In this document: in pieces, positions 1 through 8,771 of the stretch
How the letters are laid out: each line of letters begins with the position of its first letter
How positions within the stretch are numbered: position 1 is the stretch's first letter
From: Phycisphaeraceae bacterium
Lineage (GTDB): Bacteria > Planctomycetota > Phycisphaerae > Phycisphaerales > Phycisphaeraceae
Assembly: GCA_020851465.1 (NCBI GenBank)
Contig: JADZCR010000008.1
Location: 1 to 64,000 of the forward strand
DNA length: 64,000 nucleotides
Direction: 5' to 3'
Translations under genes and position numbers: made by a program
The notes under the pieces: generated by a model
Told to the model about the DNA's origin: nothing
What the model saw: only the letters and a program-made list of their open reading frames with translations
Database searches by the model: none

Positions 1-117
1 AGGCGGTTGGCTAAGGACTACGAGCGGCTGCCCGAGACGCTGGCCGGGGTTCACCTGATGGCCTTCGCCTGCATCATGCTCAACAAGGCGGTCGTGAGTT
101 TCGCGATAAGTGCATAA
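1..117 (+). mobile_element. IS5-family transposase, C-terminal end (cut by window edge)
   Basis: The first 38 codons are open and end in TAA. The translation starts RRLAKDYERLPET and continues with an AGVHLMAFACIML stretch, which is the characteristic C-terminus of IS5-type DDE transposases (IS427-like group). The catalytic part lies left of the window, so it is unknown whether the element is intact. A CTAG at 124-127, just after the stop, may mark the element's right end, because many IS5 relatives insert at TA or CTAG. That boundary is an inference. Confidence 0.75.
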
Positions 118-677
118 CACGCTCTAGAGCGGTAGCCGCCACGTAACCGTTGTAAATTCACCGAAATCTTTCTTGAGTACACCGCGGTGGGCGAACACCA
201 CCGCGCTCAACGCCTGATTATGAATTGAAGTCGCTACGTTCTTCTTCACAGCAAGGAAGCACAAAAAAGCTTCGATATCGGACGACTCAATGCGATTGGG
301 TCATGCCATGGCTTTCCACCCTCTGGACCATGGCAGCGAAGGTAATTATTTATCCAATGAGCGCAGGCAGCTTACGTTTTGGATGACAAATATCGAACGC
401 AGCAAAGCTCGTGAATCTGCTGCGTCAGGTTTATCGTGTTCCCATGTCGGAAGATAACCCGAATATTATTCGAGCAAAGATGGCTTCTTTTACGCGGATA
501 GTTGGAGTAAACCCAGAACGGGGATCCAAGATGTCTTGATAATAAAACCCTTGATGCTGATGTATACTCGCGCGATTCGATAGGTTGCCATCTTGTGAAT
601 GGATGGTCCTTTCGTGAGATTATCAATGGATAGGACACCAACGACGTTTTCTGACCAAGGTAGGCAGGAGCCAGTGG
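118..677. other. Non-coding stretch, nothing recognised
   Basis: These 560 bases between the transposase tail and the toroid gene are visibly more AT-rich than their surroundings. The only sizeable open frame, on the minus strand at 372-704, gives a low-complexity translation with no recognisable domain. I see no RNA gene here. The promoter of the downstream gene should lie in the right half, but no convincing -35/-10 pair stands out. Confidence 0.5.
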
Positions 678-1676
678 ATGGCGGCTAATCCAGCCAGACG
701 ACAAGTCTCGACGTCAAACAGATCGGTCATCCGCTGGCTGCTTGATTCTGACCCTTCGATCCGTTGGCAGGTGATGCGTGACCTGACTGATGAGAGCGCT
801 GAGAAGGTCGCTGCCGAGCGTGCAAGGGTCGCTACCGAGGGCGTGGGCGCGCGGTTGCTCAGCCTCCAAGCACCCGACGGGCGGTGGGGTGGCGCGGCGT
901 GGAACCGCGGGTGGGACTCGACGATGCACGTCCTATTGCTCTTGCGGGAGATGGGGCTCAATCCCGCCAGCGACGAGGCACGGCACGCAGTGGAACTCGT
1001 CCGTGGCCGCGTAACATGGCAAGGATGCGGTCCACAGGAAGCGGACGACAACCCCTTCTTCGCCGGCGAGGTCGAGCCCTGCATCAACGGCCAAGTCGGG
1101 CTGGTCGGTGCCTATTTCGGCCAAGACGTCCGGGGCATCGTCGACCGGTTGCTCGCCGAACAGTTACCTGATGGCGGCTGGAACTGCGAAGCCGCCATCG
1201 GCTCAACGCGGTCGTCGTTCAACACCACGATCTGCGTGCTCGAAGCCCTGCTCGAATACGAACGAGCCGCCGGGGGCAATCCAGAGCTGACCGGGGCCCG
1301 CCTCCGCGGGCAGGAGTACCTCCTCGAACGTCGTCTCTTCCGCCGGAAGTCGACCGGCGAGGTGATTGAACGAGATCGCAAGGGCGACGCCGTGTGGACG
1401 CGCTTCGCCTTCCCAACGTGGTGGCACTACGACGTGCTGAGGGGGCTCGAATACCTGCGCCGCGCTGGCCACGCGCCCGACGAGCGCGTAGCCGAGGCAA
1501 TCGCCTTGGTGGCGTCGAAGCGTGACGACGACGGCACGTGGCCGCTCGAGACCCAGTACCCCGGCAAGATGCCGGTCGAGACGGACGACGGTGAGGGCCG
1601 GCCGAGCCGGTGGAACACACTCCGCGCCTTACGAGTACTGGATTGGTATTCAGCACGAGACTGGCCTCTTCAGTGA
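678..1676 (+). CDS. Squalene-cyclase/prenyltransferase-like toroid protein
   Basis: A 332-residue protein with at least three QW-type repeats of the alpha/alpha-toroid fold: APDGRWGG near residue 66, LPDGGWNCE near 165 and DDDGTWPLE near 288. These repeats define squalene cyclases, prenyltransferases and related terpenoid-cyclase-like proteins. The protein is about half the length of a true squalene-hopene cyclase, and I see no DXDD catalytic motif, so a cyclase activity is doubtful. No signal peptide or membrane segment is visible, so it is probably cytoplasmic. It stands alone, and no sterol or hopanoid genes are nearby. The family assignment is fairly safe and the substrate is unknown. Confidence 0.75.
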   Translation: MAANPARRQVSTSNRSVIRWLLDSDPSIRWQVMRDLTDESAEKVAAERARVATEGVGARLLSLQAPDGRWGGAAWNRGWDSTMHVLLLLREMGLNPASDEARHAVELVRGRVTWQGCGPQEADDNPFFAGEVEPCINGQVGLVGAYFGQDVRGIVDRLLAEQLPDGGWNCEAAIGSTRSSFNTTICVLEALLEYERAAGGNPELTGARLRGQEYLLERRLFRRKSTGEVIERDRKGDAVWTRFAFPTWWHYDVLRGLEYLRRAGHAPDERVAEAIALVASKRDDDGTWPLETQYPGKMPVETDDGEGRPSRWNTLRALRVLDWYSARDWPLQ

Positions 1677-1695
1677 CGCTGTCGATACCGAGGTG

Positions 1696-1758
1696 GCCTA
1701 ACAACCGGTTGCAGCAGATGGTGCTAAGTGCCGAGTCGCAGAGCTTGGGGCGTTACGC
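1696..1758 (+). other. Possible degenerate attC-like site
   Basis: Nineteen bases after the stop of the toroid gene there is GCCTAAC (1696-1702), which fits the RYYYAAC left core of integron attC sites. GTTACGC follows at 1752-1758 and is one base away from the GTTRRRY right core. The two cores are inverted and 49 bases apart, in the range of short attC sites. Pairing of the inner L boxes is poor. A short site directly after a lone gene is typical of a gene cassette, and an integron-integrase relic lies at 19.8 kb. It could be chance. The rest of 1759-2115 shows nothing. Confidence 0.25.
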
Positions 1759-2115
1759 TCCACTTCGTCGTGCGATGTTTCGGCTGCGCCCGGAAGAATG
1801 AGTTGGCAAGCGAGCAACTTGAAAACGGTAACTACTTCGCAAAAGTGATTGCTGGAAGGTGAGTCGGCGAATCGTGATGTCTCGCAGCTTTTTATGCCGT
1901 TGCGATCAAGCCGACTTTGTTCGATAGCGGAACTCCATCACCTAGCCAGCGTTAACAGTGATTTCGCGGCGTATCGCAGCAACCATGTCAGGCGTGAAAA
2001 CTCCGAAAAACATACAGGAAATCACGCATCATTCGTGTTACTCTTGATTTGAACCGATATTGGTTATATAAAATGAGCGTCTGCATCTCTGGTCTCGCAA
2101 AAACATGGAGCCGTG

Positions 2116-2958
2116 ATGATGCCGCGGAGGATCAGGCAAATCGGCGCGGGTGACAGGTCAGGGTTTACCCTGGTCGAGCTGCTGGTGGTCCTTTCCATAA
2201 TCACGCTGCTTATCGCGATTCTTTTACCCAGCATTGCGGCTGCGCGAGAGCGGGCGAGGGCCATTGTCTGTGCGAGCAACTCTCGCCAATCCGTAATCGC
2301 CGCCACGCTGTGGACCTATGACGCCATCGACCGGCTGCCGAGTATGTGTAACCCGCCGAAAGACGTCACCGGCATTGATCCCGCATATTTTGTGACGGGA
2401 CTTCCCTATGCAAATCCGAACTGGACTCCCCCGACGCCGCCGGGAATTTACAGCGCGACACCGCAGTATGGTTATGCCCAGCGCTACATGGCTCGAAAAT
2501 ACCTGGACAACAATTACTCAGTATTTCGATGTCCAACCTCAAAGACCGTTTTCGATCCGGGTCACATCTGGGGGCCCGGATATTTCTCGCACATGGGATG
2601 GTCGGGATTCTCCGATTACAAAAATCGACCGCCCTGGTTCACCGAGTCATGGGGTCGCGGTCACTGGTACGCCTACAACGGCGATCCCATCCTCTTAACC
2701 AACGTGGTAAGCCCGAGGCACAAAATCTTCTGGCTCGACGGCGAAGATTTTTACTACACTCTCTGGAGCCAAATGTGCGGGTCAAGCATCAACGGCGGCT
2801 ACTACGATAAAAACTTCACGCGCCATCTGGGGGGCGTTAACACCATCATGGTGGACGGCCATCACGAGTTTCATAAAGACGAAGACCTCGGCTCGGGCGA
2901 TGGTGAGTACAACAACACCACAAAGCGATACTGGTGGGCGTATAACCTGGAGCAGTAA
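2116..2958 (+). CDS. Prepilin-like protein with H-X9-DG motif
   Basis: A 280-residue protein of the type II secretion pseudopilin-like family that is expanded in planctomycetes. The N-terminus has a short basic leader, the prepilin peptidase site RSG|FTLVE and a hydrophobic helix of about 20 residues. The C-terminus carries HLGGVNTIMVDGH, the H-X9-DG signature. A GGAG five bases before ATG 2116 supports this start over the GTG at 2113. No pilus or secretion genes are nearby. Family members are thought to be exported or inner-membrane-anchored proteins; the function of this one is unknown. A related but divergent protein lies on the other strand at 4.1-4.8 kb. Confidence 0.88.
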   Translation: MMPRRIRQIGAGDRSGFTLVELLVVLSIITLLIAILLPSIAAARERARAIVCASNSRQSVIAATLWTYDAIDRLPSMCNPPKDVTGIDPAYFVTGLPYANPNWTPPTPPGIYSATPQYGYAQRYMARKYLDNNYSVFRCPTSKTVFDPGHIWGPGYFSHMGWSGFSDYKNRPPWFTESWGRGHWYAYNGDPILLTNVVSPRHKIFWLDGEDFYYTLWSQMCGSSINGGYYDKNFTRHLGGVNTIMVDGHHEFHKDEDLGSGDGEYNNTTKRYWWAYNLEQ

Positions 2959-3443
2959 ACAATCAACTGCGCTTTGCTGCTGTCCCGCGCCGCATCAAAC
3001 AACGGCGGTTTTTATCTCTCGACTTATCTGCTCCTCTAAACCCCGGATTTTAGCTGCTGGATACCGCGTATATCGCGGACATAGCGCAACTGACGCGCAG
3101 ACTCGATAACACGCTGCCGCTCCTGGCGCCGCACCGCGAAACCCTCCGCACGCTGGTCGAAGCACAACCCGATACTTCACGCGGCGAGTAAACCGTGGCT
3201 CTAGATTGTCGGAGCGGCCTCGGACATTGGTCTCGCTACGGCAATGATGTCACGCTAAGGGCGTTTGCGCCGTCTGCCGCAGAGAGCATATAAAGAAAGT
3301 GTTTCGGGAACTGGGAAGATAGGCGTTCCGCCTCGCCCACTGGCGTGACGGGGCGCACTCTCTGACTCTCTCGTAAACAGAGAGCGGCCAAGCAATAGAT
3401 CCGTTCGCACCGAACCCTACCGCGGCTTGGAACTCTGGCACTA
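2959..3443. other. Intergenic region with a short open coding-like fragment
   Basis: No complete gene is visible in these 485 bases. A plus-strand frame is open from 3054 (right after an in-frame TAG) to a TAA at 3189-3191. It has no ATG but a protein-like translation of 45 residues (start LLDTAYIADIAQLTRRL), which could be the C-terminal scrap of a lost gene. I cannot name the family. Confidence 0.35.
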
Positions 3444-3926
3444 CTAAAACGGCAGCCGCCATTCCCACACGATGCCGTCTTCGGGATGCAGGATCGTCTC
3501 GGCATGCTGGAATCCGAGCTTCTCAAGGATGCGATGCGAGGCGTTGCGCTGCGGCAAAGTCTGGGCGGCAATGATGGGCTGCGATGTATGTCCCTGGGCA
3601 ATTCCCACCAGTTGGGCAGCCATCGCGGTGGCGAAGCCCTTTCCCTCGCAGTCAGGAAACGTGAAGTAAGCGATCTCAACTCGTCCCTCGCAAGGTGGCC
3701 CCTTGAAGCCGCAGGTTCCCACGACGGCACTGTCCGCCATCGCCAAGTAGCAAATCCACGGCTCTTCAAAACCCAAAGCCTCATACATGCCCACGGTAGC
3801 CCGGATAGCTTCACCCGCGACTGCCGAAAGGTTCGCTGTACAGCCGCGTGCGATGCCGTCGCGGCCGATCGGAATGAGAGTTATGGAACCACTCACGGTC
3901 GGGATTTTATAGCGATCAGTGAGCAT
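3444..3926 (-). CDS. GNAT-family N-acetyltransferase
   Basis: A 160-residue protein with the GNAT fold pattern. A central beta-strand with VEIAYFTFPD is followed by the acetyl-CoA pyrophosphate-binding loop CEGKGFATAMAAQLV (R/Q-x-x-G-x-G/A type) around residues 95-110. A C-terminal part has the NASHRILEKLGF motif seen in RimJ-like members, which acetylate protein N-termini, antibiotics or small amines. It is probably cytoplasmic, and the length is normal for a single-domain GNAT. The gene is monocistronic, with its neighbours about 190 bases upstream and on other strands. The substrate cannot be deduced. Confidence 0.85.
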   Translation of the reverse strand: MLTDRYKIPTVSGSITLIPIGRDGIARGCTANLSAVAGEAIRATVGMYEALGFEEPWICYLAMADSAVVGTCGFKGPPCEGRVEIAYFTFPDCEGKGFATAMAAQLVGIAQGHTSQPIIAAQTLPQRNASHRILEKLGFQHAETILHPEDGIVWEWRLPF

Positions 3927-4114
3927 GGAAAACTGATTTCCATCGTCACCATCCAGACTGTCTTCAGTACCTTCCGCTATTTTTGAACTCGCACCGGGTA
4001 AGTAAGAAAAGGACGAAAAGCACTAACCCATTCAGGTCGCTCCGCTGGGTGTGCGACGGAAATGTCGGCCCTATCCGAGCGTGCGGGATCGCGCGGTCAG
4101 TGCGCGGTGAGCGG

Positions 4115-4846
4115 CTATCGGCGTCTGCCGGTAGGCATCCATTCTCCGCCGAGGCTGGTGCTGTACGCGAAGGAGCGGGTTTCCATGGAGACCCCGCCGT
4201 CACCCCAGAGCAGGTTCAGAGCCTGCGGGTTTTCCAGTGAGCCATGATTCCCCGTCGGAGGTGAAAAGAAAAAGACGCTTCCGGTTCCCTTGGTGTACTC
4301 AAACACCAGCGGCGTGGTGGCGAGTACGCGATCGAGTTTGTAGTCCGCCACCGGCCATGGCGCGCTGGCCGGGCGCGGCAGAGCAAAGTTCGTCGCTTCG
4401 TAAAGGCCGGAATGAATCTGATAACCCCGCGCGTACATCTGGGCACAATAGGCGTTGCGGCCTATCGACGAGCCGGGCGTGGTCACTGCCGACGGGCAGT
4501 AGAAAATCCGCGTGTCCCGATGGAGGTAGTAGAGCAACGGCTGCCAGTAGATCCAACCTTCTTCCGTGCTGGCGCCGCCGTATGACCTCACCGAAGGGTA
4601 ACTCCACCCCTGCTCATAATTAAATTTACTGCGCAGATAGGCTTCGCCTTTGTGGTCGTTGGCAAAGGTGAACGTGCTTAACCCCACCTGGCTGAGGTTG
4701 CCGGCACAAACCACACGCCGCGCGTGTTCTCTGGCCGCTCCCAGCACCGGCAGCAATAGCGCAACCAACATCGCGGTGATCGAAATGACGACCAGCAGTT
4801 CGATCATTGTAAACCCCCGGACGCACGTCGAGCACTTGCTTTTCAT
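4115..4846 (-). CDS. Prepilin-like N-terminal cleavage/methylation protein
   Basis: The N-terminus [20 protein letters not shown] is a classic prepilin leader with cleavage at G|F and a following hydrophobic helix. I chose ATG 4846 (243 residues) because a longer frame from 4912 would add 22 residues before the leader. The C-terminal half has [10 protein letters not shown] followed by LLWGDGGV, a relaxed form of the H-X9-DG signature with a longer spacing. Like the 2.1 kb gene, it belongs to the large planctomycete family of pseudopilin-like exported proteins. No strong ribosome binding site is visible. Function unknown. Confidence 0.82.
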   Translation of the reverse strand: MKSKCSTCVRGFTMIELLVVISITAMLVALLLPVLGAAREHARRVVCAGNLSQVGLSTFTFANDHKGEAYLRSKFNYEQGWSYPSVRSYGGASTEEGWIYWQPLLYYLHRDTRIFYCPSAVTTPGSSIGRNAYCAQMYARGYQIHSGLYEATNFALPRPASAPWPVADYKLDRVLATTPLVFEYTKGTGSVFFFSPPTGNHGSLENPQALNLLWGDGGVSMETRSFAYSTSLGGEWMPTGRRR

Positions 4847-5006
4847 TTGGGGTCGTCCGGCAAAAACGCAGGTCGAGGAGAAAGCAGAGAGACAGGGATT
4901 ACGATTGAACATCGTCAGAATATGGCTCCCGCCTCCTTTTTAAGCACCAACTCAGGAAATGCGACACATCCGCAAGTCTTTTGTGCCACAACCGGAGGCT
5001 GCATGG

Positions 5007-5762
5007 CTACCGAGTGGTATATCCGCCATTGGCGAAGATCGTCTGGCCGGTGATCCACCAGCCGTCGGTGACGAGAAACAGCACCAGCGGAGCGATGTCC
5101 TCGATCTTGGTCAGGCCACCCAGAGCTGATGCAGACTTGTGGTACGCGACCGCTTCCGGCGTCTCCTGGCCGTAAAAGAACGGGGTATCCATCGGTCCCG
5201 GCCCTACCGCCGTCACCGAAATGCCTCGCGGCCCGAACTCTTTGGACGCAGCCCGCGTGTAGTGTTCGACTGGGGCCTTCCCGCCGGCATAGGTCGCATA
5301 CAGGCCGGTGTACGCAGACAGCAGCGAGGTCACAATGGTGCAGATCTTTCCGCCGTCGTTGAGGTGTTTGCCCGCTTCTTGAATGAAAAAGAACGCGGTC
5401 TTGGCGTTGACGGCGGCCATCTCGTCGTACTCGGCTTCGGTCACTTCCGTAAACGGCTTCTTGAGCACCTTGCCGACGGTATTGATGGCCACGTCAAGCC
5501 CGCCGAATTTCTCTTTGGCCGCAGCGAATACTTTGGCCACGTCGGCGACCTTGGTGAAATCACCCTGAATGGCAAACGCTTCACCGCCTGCCTTCTTAAT
5601 GGCGGCGACCGTGGCGTTCGCGTCGGATTTGGTTGAGGCACTGTTGTAATGAACGATCACTTTCGCGCCGGCCTCGGCCAATTGTCGGCTGATCAGTCCG
5701 CCGAGATTCTTCGCCCCACCGCCGACCAAAGCCGTTTTGCCCTTGAGTTTCTGTCCCGCCAT
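5007..5762 (-). CDS. SDR-family oxidoreductase
   Basis: A classical short-chain dehydrogenase/reductase of 251 residues. It has a glycine-rich nucleotide loop GGGAKNLGG (residues 14-22) and the active-site pair Tyr158-x-x-x-Lys162 within YAGGK, preceded by a Ser near 146. The C-terminal SDR signature VGPGPMDTPFF is also present. The usual NNAG strand reads INTVG, a divergent form. The start at 5762 is fixed by a strong AAGGAG six bases upstream; the frame is open further upstream but has no better start. It is an NAD(P)-dependent cytoplasmic enzyme of unknown substrate. Downstream of it (4847-5006) nothing is seen. Confidence 0.88.
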   Translation of the reverse strand: MAGQKLKGKTALVGGGAKNLGGLISRQLAEAGAKVIVHYNSASTKSDANATVAAIKKAGGEAFAIQGDFTKVADVAKVFAAAKEKFGGLDVAINTVGKVLKKPFTEVTEAEYDEMAAVNAKTAFFFIQEAGKHLNDGGKICTIVTSLLSAYTGLYATYAGGKAPVEHYTRAASKEFGPRGISVTAVGPGPMDTPFFYGQETPEAVAYHKSASALGGLTKIEDIAPLVLFLVTDGWWITGQTIFANGGYTTR

Positions 5763-5949
5763 TGTTGTCTCCTTGAGGTATGTAATGATTCTATCCGTCG
5801 ATGAGATCTCACTGCGAGCTACATCGTAATGTTGTGGCGGAGCGTCGCGCTGCAACTTCGTGCAAAAACCATCGAACTTGCCAAGGTTGTCGGACGCCCG
5901 CTGGAGAGATGTTACGAGGAGACGAGACAACACGGGGATACAGGCCCGC

Positions 5950-6099
5950 GCAACAGCTTCGGCGAAGGCCACGGACGGCTGCATCTGGGGGCTGACGAAT
6001 CGGTGCGTTCACCTCGTGCCGCCTGACGGTGGCAGAGTTGAGGTGATCGCGGAATACGAGGACCATGCCGGAGGCCCGTGGTCAACGACCTATGGTTAA
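5950..6099 (+). pseudogene. C-terminal remnant of the beta-propeller family (copy 1)
   Basis: The frame ending at TAA 6097-6099 reads CIWGLTNRCVHLVPPDGG and then EVIAEYEDHAGG. This matches the C-terminus of the intact propeller gene (IWGLTDRCVF near 12.63 kb, then LADYEDC) and the decayed copy at 8.6 kb. About 70 bases (6006-6076) align without gaps to 8562-8632 with only a handful of mismatches. Upstream sequence can be followed to about 5950 only with a frame change. There is no start codon or RBS, so this is a relic. It shows that the propeller gene once existed in more than one copy here. Confidence 0.7.
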
Positions 6100-6145
6100 C
6101 GATCAGATGTACGGCCGGCTATCTGAAGTCTCGCCGTCAGCCTGC

Positions 6146-7639
6146 TCAGTACCCGGCCTCCGTGATCGGCAGCGGATCAATCGTCTGGGCCATCCGGCTG
6201 GCCAATAGCTGTAACATCTGAGCTTTGATCTCTATTGCCGATGGATCGTCCCACAGGTTCCGTACCTCACCCGGGTCGTGCATCAGGTCATAAAGTTCAC
6301 CCGACGGCCTCTGAACCTGGTTGTGGACAGCCGTCAGCGAATACTGACGATTTCGCACGCCTGTCAGATAAGCATGACCGACCTTGTGATAGCCACCCGG
6401 AATGGCGCGGTGATACTCAAAGTACACACTGTCGCGGTGAGTGGAAGGATCGCTCTGCCCGGTAAGAATCGGCAGAAATGACCGCCCCTGCATCCCCGCA
6501 TAAGGTGGTGTGGCCGTCGCCTCCAGTAAAGTCGGAGCAATATCCACCAATTCCACCAGCGCCTGGGATCGCAACCCCTTGCTGAAGCGGGCGGGCCATT
6601 GCATCAACAAGGGCACGTGCATCATCTGCTCATAAAAATACGCACCCTGGAAATAGATGCCGTGATCTCCGAGCATCTCGCCATGGTCAGACATGAACAA
6701 AACGATTGTATTTTCGTACTGCCCGGTTTCACGCAGAACCTTCATGACCCGGCCGACCTGGTAATCGATATGGTCGATCATGGCCCAGTACGCCGCACGA
6801 ATCATGCGATGATCCGTCGGGGTCATCGCACTGGCTGCGAAATAGCCGCTTCCCCCGCCCCAGACACCCTCGCGATCGATTCGCTGGAAAATCGGCTTGT
6901 TCTCCAGCTCACCGGGCTGATACGTCGGCAACGGAATCTCATCCAGCCGGTCAAGATAAGGCTCCAGATAACGTCGCGGGGGATCGTAAGGATCATGCGG
7001 GTCTTCAATGTTCATGGTGAAGAACCACGGCCGATCAAGCGTACGGCTGACGTTGATGAAATTGATCGCCCGTTGAGTGATCCAGGCCGTATTACTGGTC
7101 TTCTCATCCATACCGAAAGTCACATATTTTGACCCGGCTACCGGTTCACGTTTGAACTCAATTCCGTGTTCGCTCAGCCATGCCGTATATGGGCTGACCG
7201 GTGTGGCAGGCGGGTGCAACGACCAGTCAAAGACGCGATAGCCGTCATCGATCCGCGGCTCGCACCAGTCTGCGATCGGCGGACTGGACGGCCCGAGGTG
7301 AAACTTGCCTGCATGACCGCACACATATTCCGCATCAGCCAGCAGACGGGGCAGAACCTTTTCAGAAGGTGGAATGCGCTGGGCATTACGATTCATCCGT
7401 GTGGTGCTGGGATAACGCCCGGTCAGAAAACTGGCCCGGCTCGGACCACAGATGGGGTTCTGGCACCACGCCTGCTCCATCACGACACCCTGAGCCGCCA
7501 TGGCATCAAGATTCGGAGTCGTCACCCACGCATTACCGTTGCAGCCCAGCGTGCTGTGTTGCTGACGGTCGGTCGTGATCCACAGGATGTTGGGGCGTTT
7601 TGATAAAGCCGAAGTTTCGGATGAACTGATTTGATTCAT
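6146..7639 (-). CDS. Type I sulfatase (formylglycine-dependent), no signal peptide
   Basis: A 497-residue arylsulfatase-type hydrolase. The signature Cys64-Gly-Pro-Ser-Arg within ICGPSRASFLTGRYP is the site converted to formylglycine by an FGE-type activase. Metal-binding residues are present in the N-terminal ITTDRQQHS stretch (Asp24) and in SDHGEMLGDHG. The length is typical for a bacterial polysaccharide or glycan sulfatase. The N-terminus is polar (MNQISSSETS), so a cytoplasmic location is likely, unlike most planctomycete sulfatases. It sits next to the heparinase-type locus, which suggests action on sulfated oligosaccharides. No activase gene is in the window, and no clear ribosome binding site is seen. 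Confidence 0.92.
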   Translation of the reverse strand: MNQISSSETSALSKRPNILWITTDRQQHSTLGCNGNAWVTTPNLDAMAAQGVVMEQAWCQNPICGPSRASFLTGRYPSTTRMNRNAQRIPPSEKVLPRLLADAEYVCGHAGKFHLGPSSPPIADWCEPRIDDGYRVFDWSLHPPATPVSPYTAWLSEHGIEFKREPVAGSKYVTFGMDEKTSNTAWITQRAINFINVSRTLDRPWFFTMNIEDPHDPYDPPRRYLEPYLDRLDEIPLPTYQPGELENKPIFQRIDREGVWGGGSGYFAASAMTPTDHRMIRAAYWAMIDHIDYQVGRVMKVLRETGQYENTIVLFMSDHGEMLGDHGIYFQGAYFYEQMMHVPLLMQWPARFSKGLRSQALVELVDIAPTLLEATATPPYAGMQGRSFLPILTGQSDPSTHRDSVYFEYHRAIPGGYHKVGHAYLTGVRNRQYSLTAVHNQVQRPSGELYDLMHDPGEVRNLWDDPSAIEIKAQMLQLLASRMAQTIDPLPITEAGY

Positions 7640-7699
7640 AATGAAACTGATTCTTGGGATTGGAAGTAGAACGATCGACCATATTGATGGTTTGCGAGA

Positions 7700-7872
7700 T
7701 CAACATGCAGTAAACGGCGGCGGAGTTACATCCGTCTTGAACTCGATCCGTTCGATGGACAATGCCCGATGAGTATGCAGATCAATCTCCAGATAAACAC
7801 CACAGACTCGGGGGTCAGCCGTCCTGACATGCCTACGATATCATCAGGCACGACGATTTTCAGATTTGCCAT
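7700..7872 (-). pseudogene. Frameshifted coding remnant, family unknown
   Basis: Reading leftwards from ATG 7872, MANLKIVVPDDIVGMSG is protein-like. After a shift of frame near 7830 the translation continues as RTADPRVCGVYLEIDLHTH and ends at TGA 7700-7702. Both pieces look coding and fit end to end, which suggests one frameshift in a short tail of a lost gene. I do not recognise the family. Nothing else is seen from 7640 to 8106. Confidence 0.3.
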
Positions 7873-8106
7873 GTCGGAAATGTTTCACCATTTGCACACC
7901 TCATAGGCAGAGGGACAAGGACACCGGGCTGGTTGCACAGAAATTTACCCCTCAGATCTTTCCACCATCGTCGCACCGTTGCTCAGGTTGCAGGGGAATC
8001 GTTTTTGAAGCTCCTGGATACGAGAGCCATAGTGTCGCTTCATGCTTGTTCCAACCCCGTCATCCTCCGCGAACAGTCCGACGGTAATCATCGCGCGATT
8101 CGGGCC

Positions 8107-8280
8107 CTACCTGTTCACCCTTGGCTCGCAATTGCCCAGTTCGCGGGCGACCTGGGAAACGGACTTGGTCTGCAGCATCTCGGTAACCTGCCGCAGTTCT
8201 GGCGTCAGGCCGTCGAGCATCGAATCCATGTCGAGTTGGAGATGGGCACGCTCCTCAGCGGGGCGCGTCATCATCCAACT
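8107..8280 (-). pseudogene. Sigma-factor region 4-like remnant
   Basis: The minus frame from 8280 to the stop at 8107 reads RPAEERAHLQLDMDSMLDG and then LTPELRQVTEML, QTKSVSQVARELG. This resembles the helix-turn-helix of sigma-70 region 4 as found in ECF-type factors. The recognition part breaks off in a stop (VNR*), and LFAEDDG, which would suit the end of such a protein, appears just beyond it. There is no region 2 and no start, so this is a fragment. Assignment rests on pattern only. Confidence 0.4.
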
Positions 8281-8286
8281 TTCGGG

Positions 8287-8721
8287 GGCATGCTGGTACG
8301 AGTTGCAGAATGGAGAGACGCACCCGATCGACCGCGCAAAAATCCGCCTGACGCCGACGAACTCCCCCCTGCTGTTCAGCGACGGGAGTTATGTGGAGCG
8401 CATCGACGGACTTGAAGTCGCGTACGTTGACACGAGTGGTCGGCGAACAACGATTGGGCGTCAGGCTCGTTCGCCATTCACCCGGAGACGGGTGAAGAAA
8501 TCATCATCCATTCGACGCTGGAGTTCGGCATCGTCTGGATCGACGTGAAATCCGGGCGAAGCGCGCACCTCGTACCGCCCGACGGCGGCGGAGTTGAGGT
8601 GATCGCGGAATACGAGGACCATGCCGGCGGCTCGGTCAATCGCTTCGGCTTGTGCTTCGGTGATGACGGCCACCTGTACTTCGCCAGCGGTACCCATCTT
8701 TTCCGCATGCGGGTAAAGTGA
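8287..8721 (+). pseudogene. Scrambled, internally deleted copy of the beta-propeller gene
   Basis: Three pieces of the propeller gene occur here in the wrong order. From 8287, CWYELQNGETHPIDRAKIRL and LLFSDGSYVERI match the middle of the intact protein (KWIELRGG, VLSDGTYISRI). At 8441 the sequence switches to a stretch nearly identical to codons 15-59 of the intact gene. At about 8566-8577 it jumps, in frame, to the C-terminal part (HLVPPDGGGVEVIAEYED, ending HLFRMRVK) and stops at 8719-8721. The N-terminal and C-terminal pieces share one open frame; the middle piece is in another. No proper start exists, so a functional product is unlikely. Confidence 0.75.
8441..8574 (+). repeat. 134-bp direct repeat, left copy
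   Basis: Aligns without gaps to 10996-11129 (constant offset of 2,555 bases) with four mismatches by eye. The two copies flank the whole heparinase-like gene in the same orientation. The left copy lies in the scrambled propeller relic. Confidence 0.9.
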
Positions 8722-8771
8722 CACAAAGGCTGTTTTCCCTCGCGGGGTTCATTTGTCGAAAGCAGACTTCC

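Noticed and set aside
3054-3191. 45-codon open fragment as a small gene
   Set aside because: No start codon or RBS and directly preceded by an in-frame stop; kept only as a possible relic.
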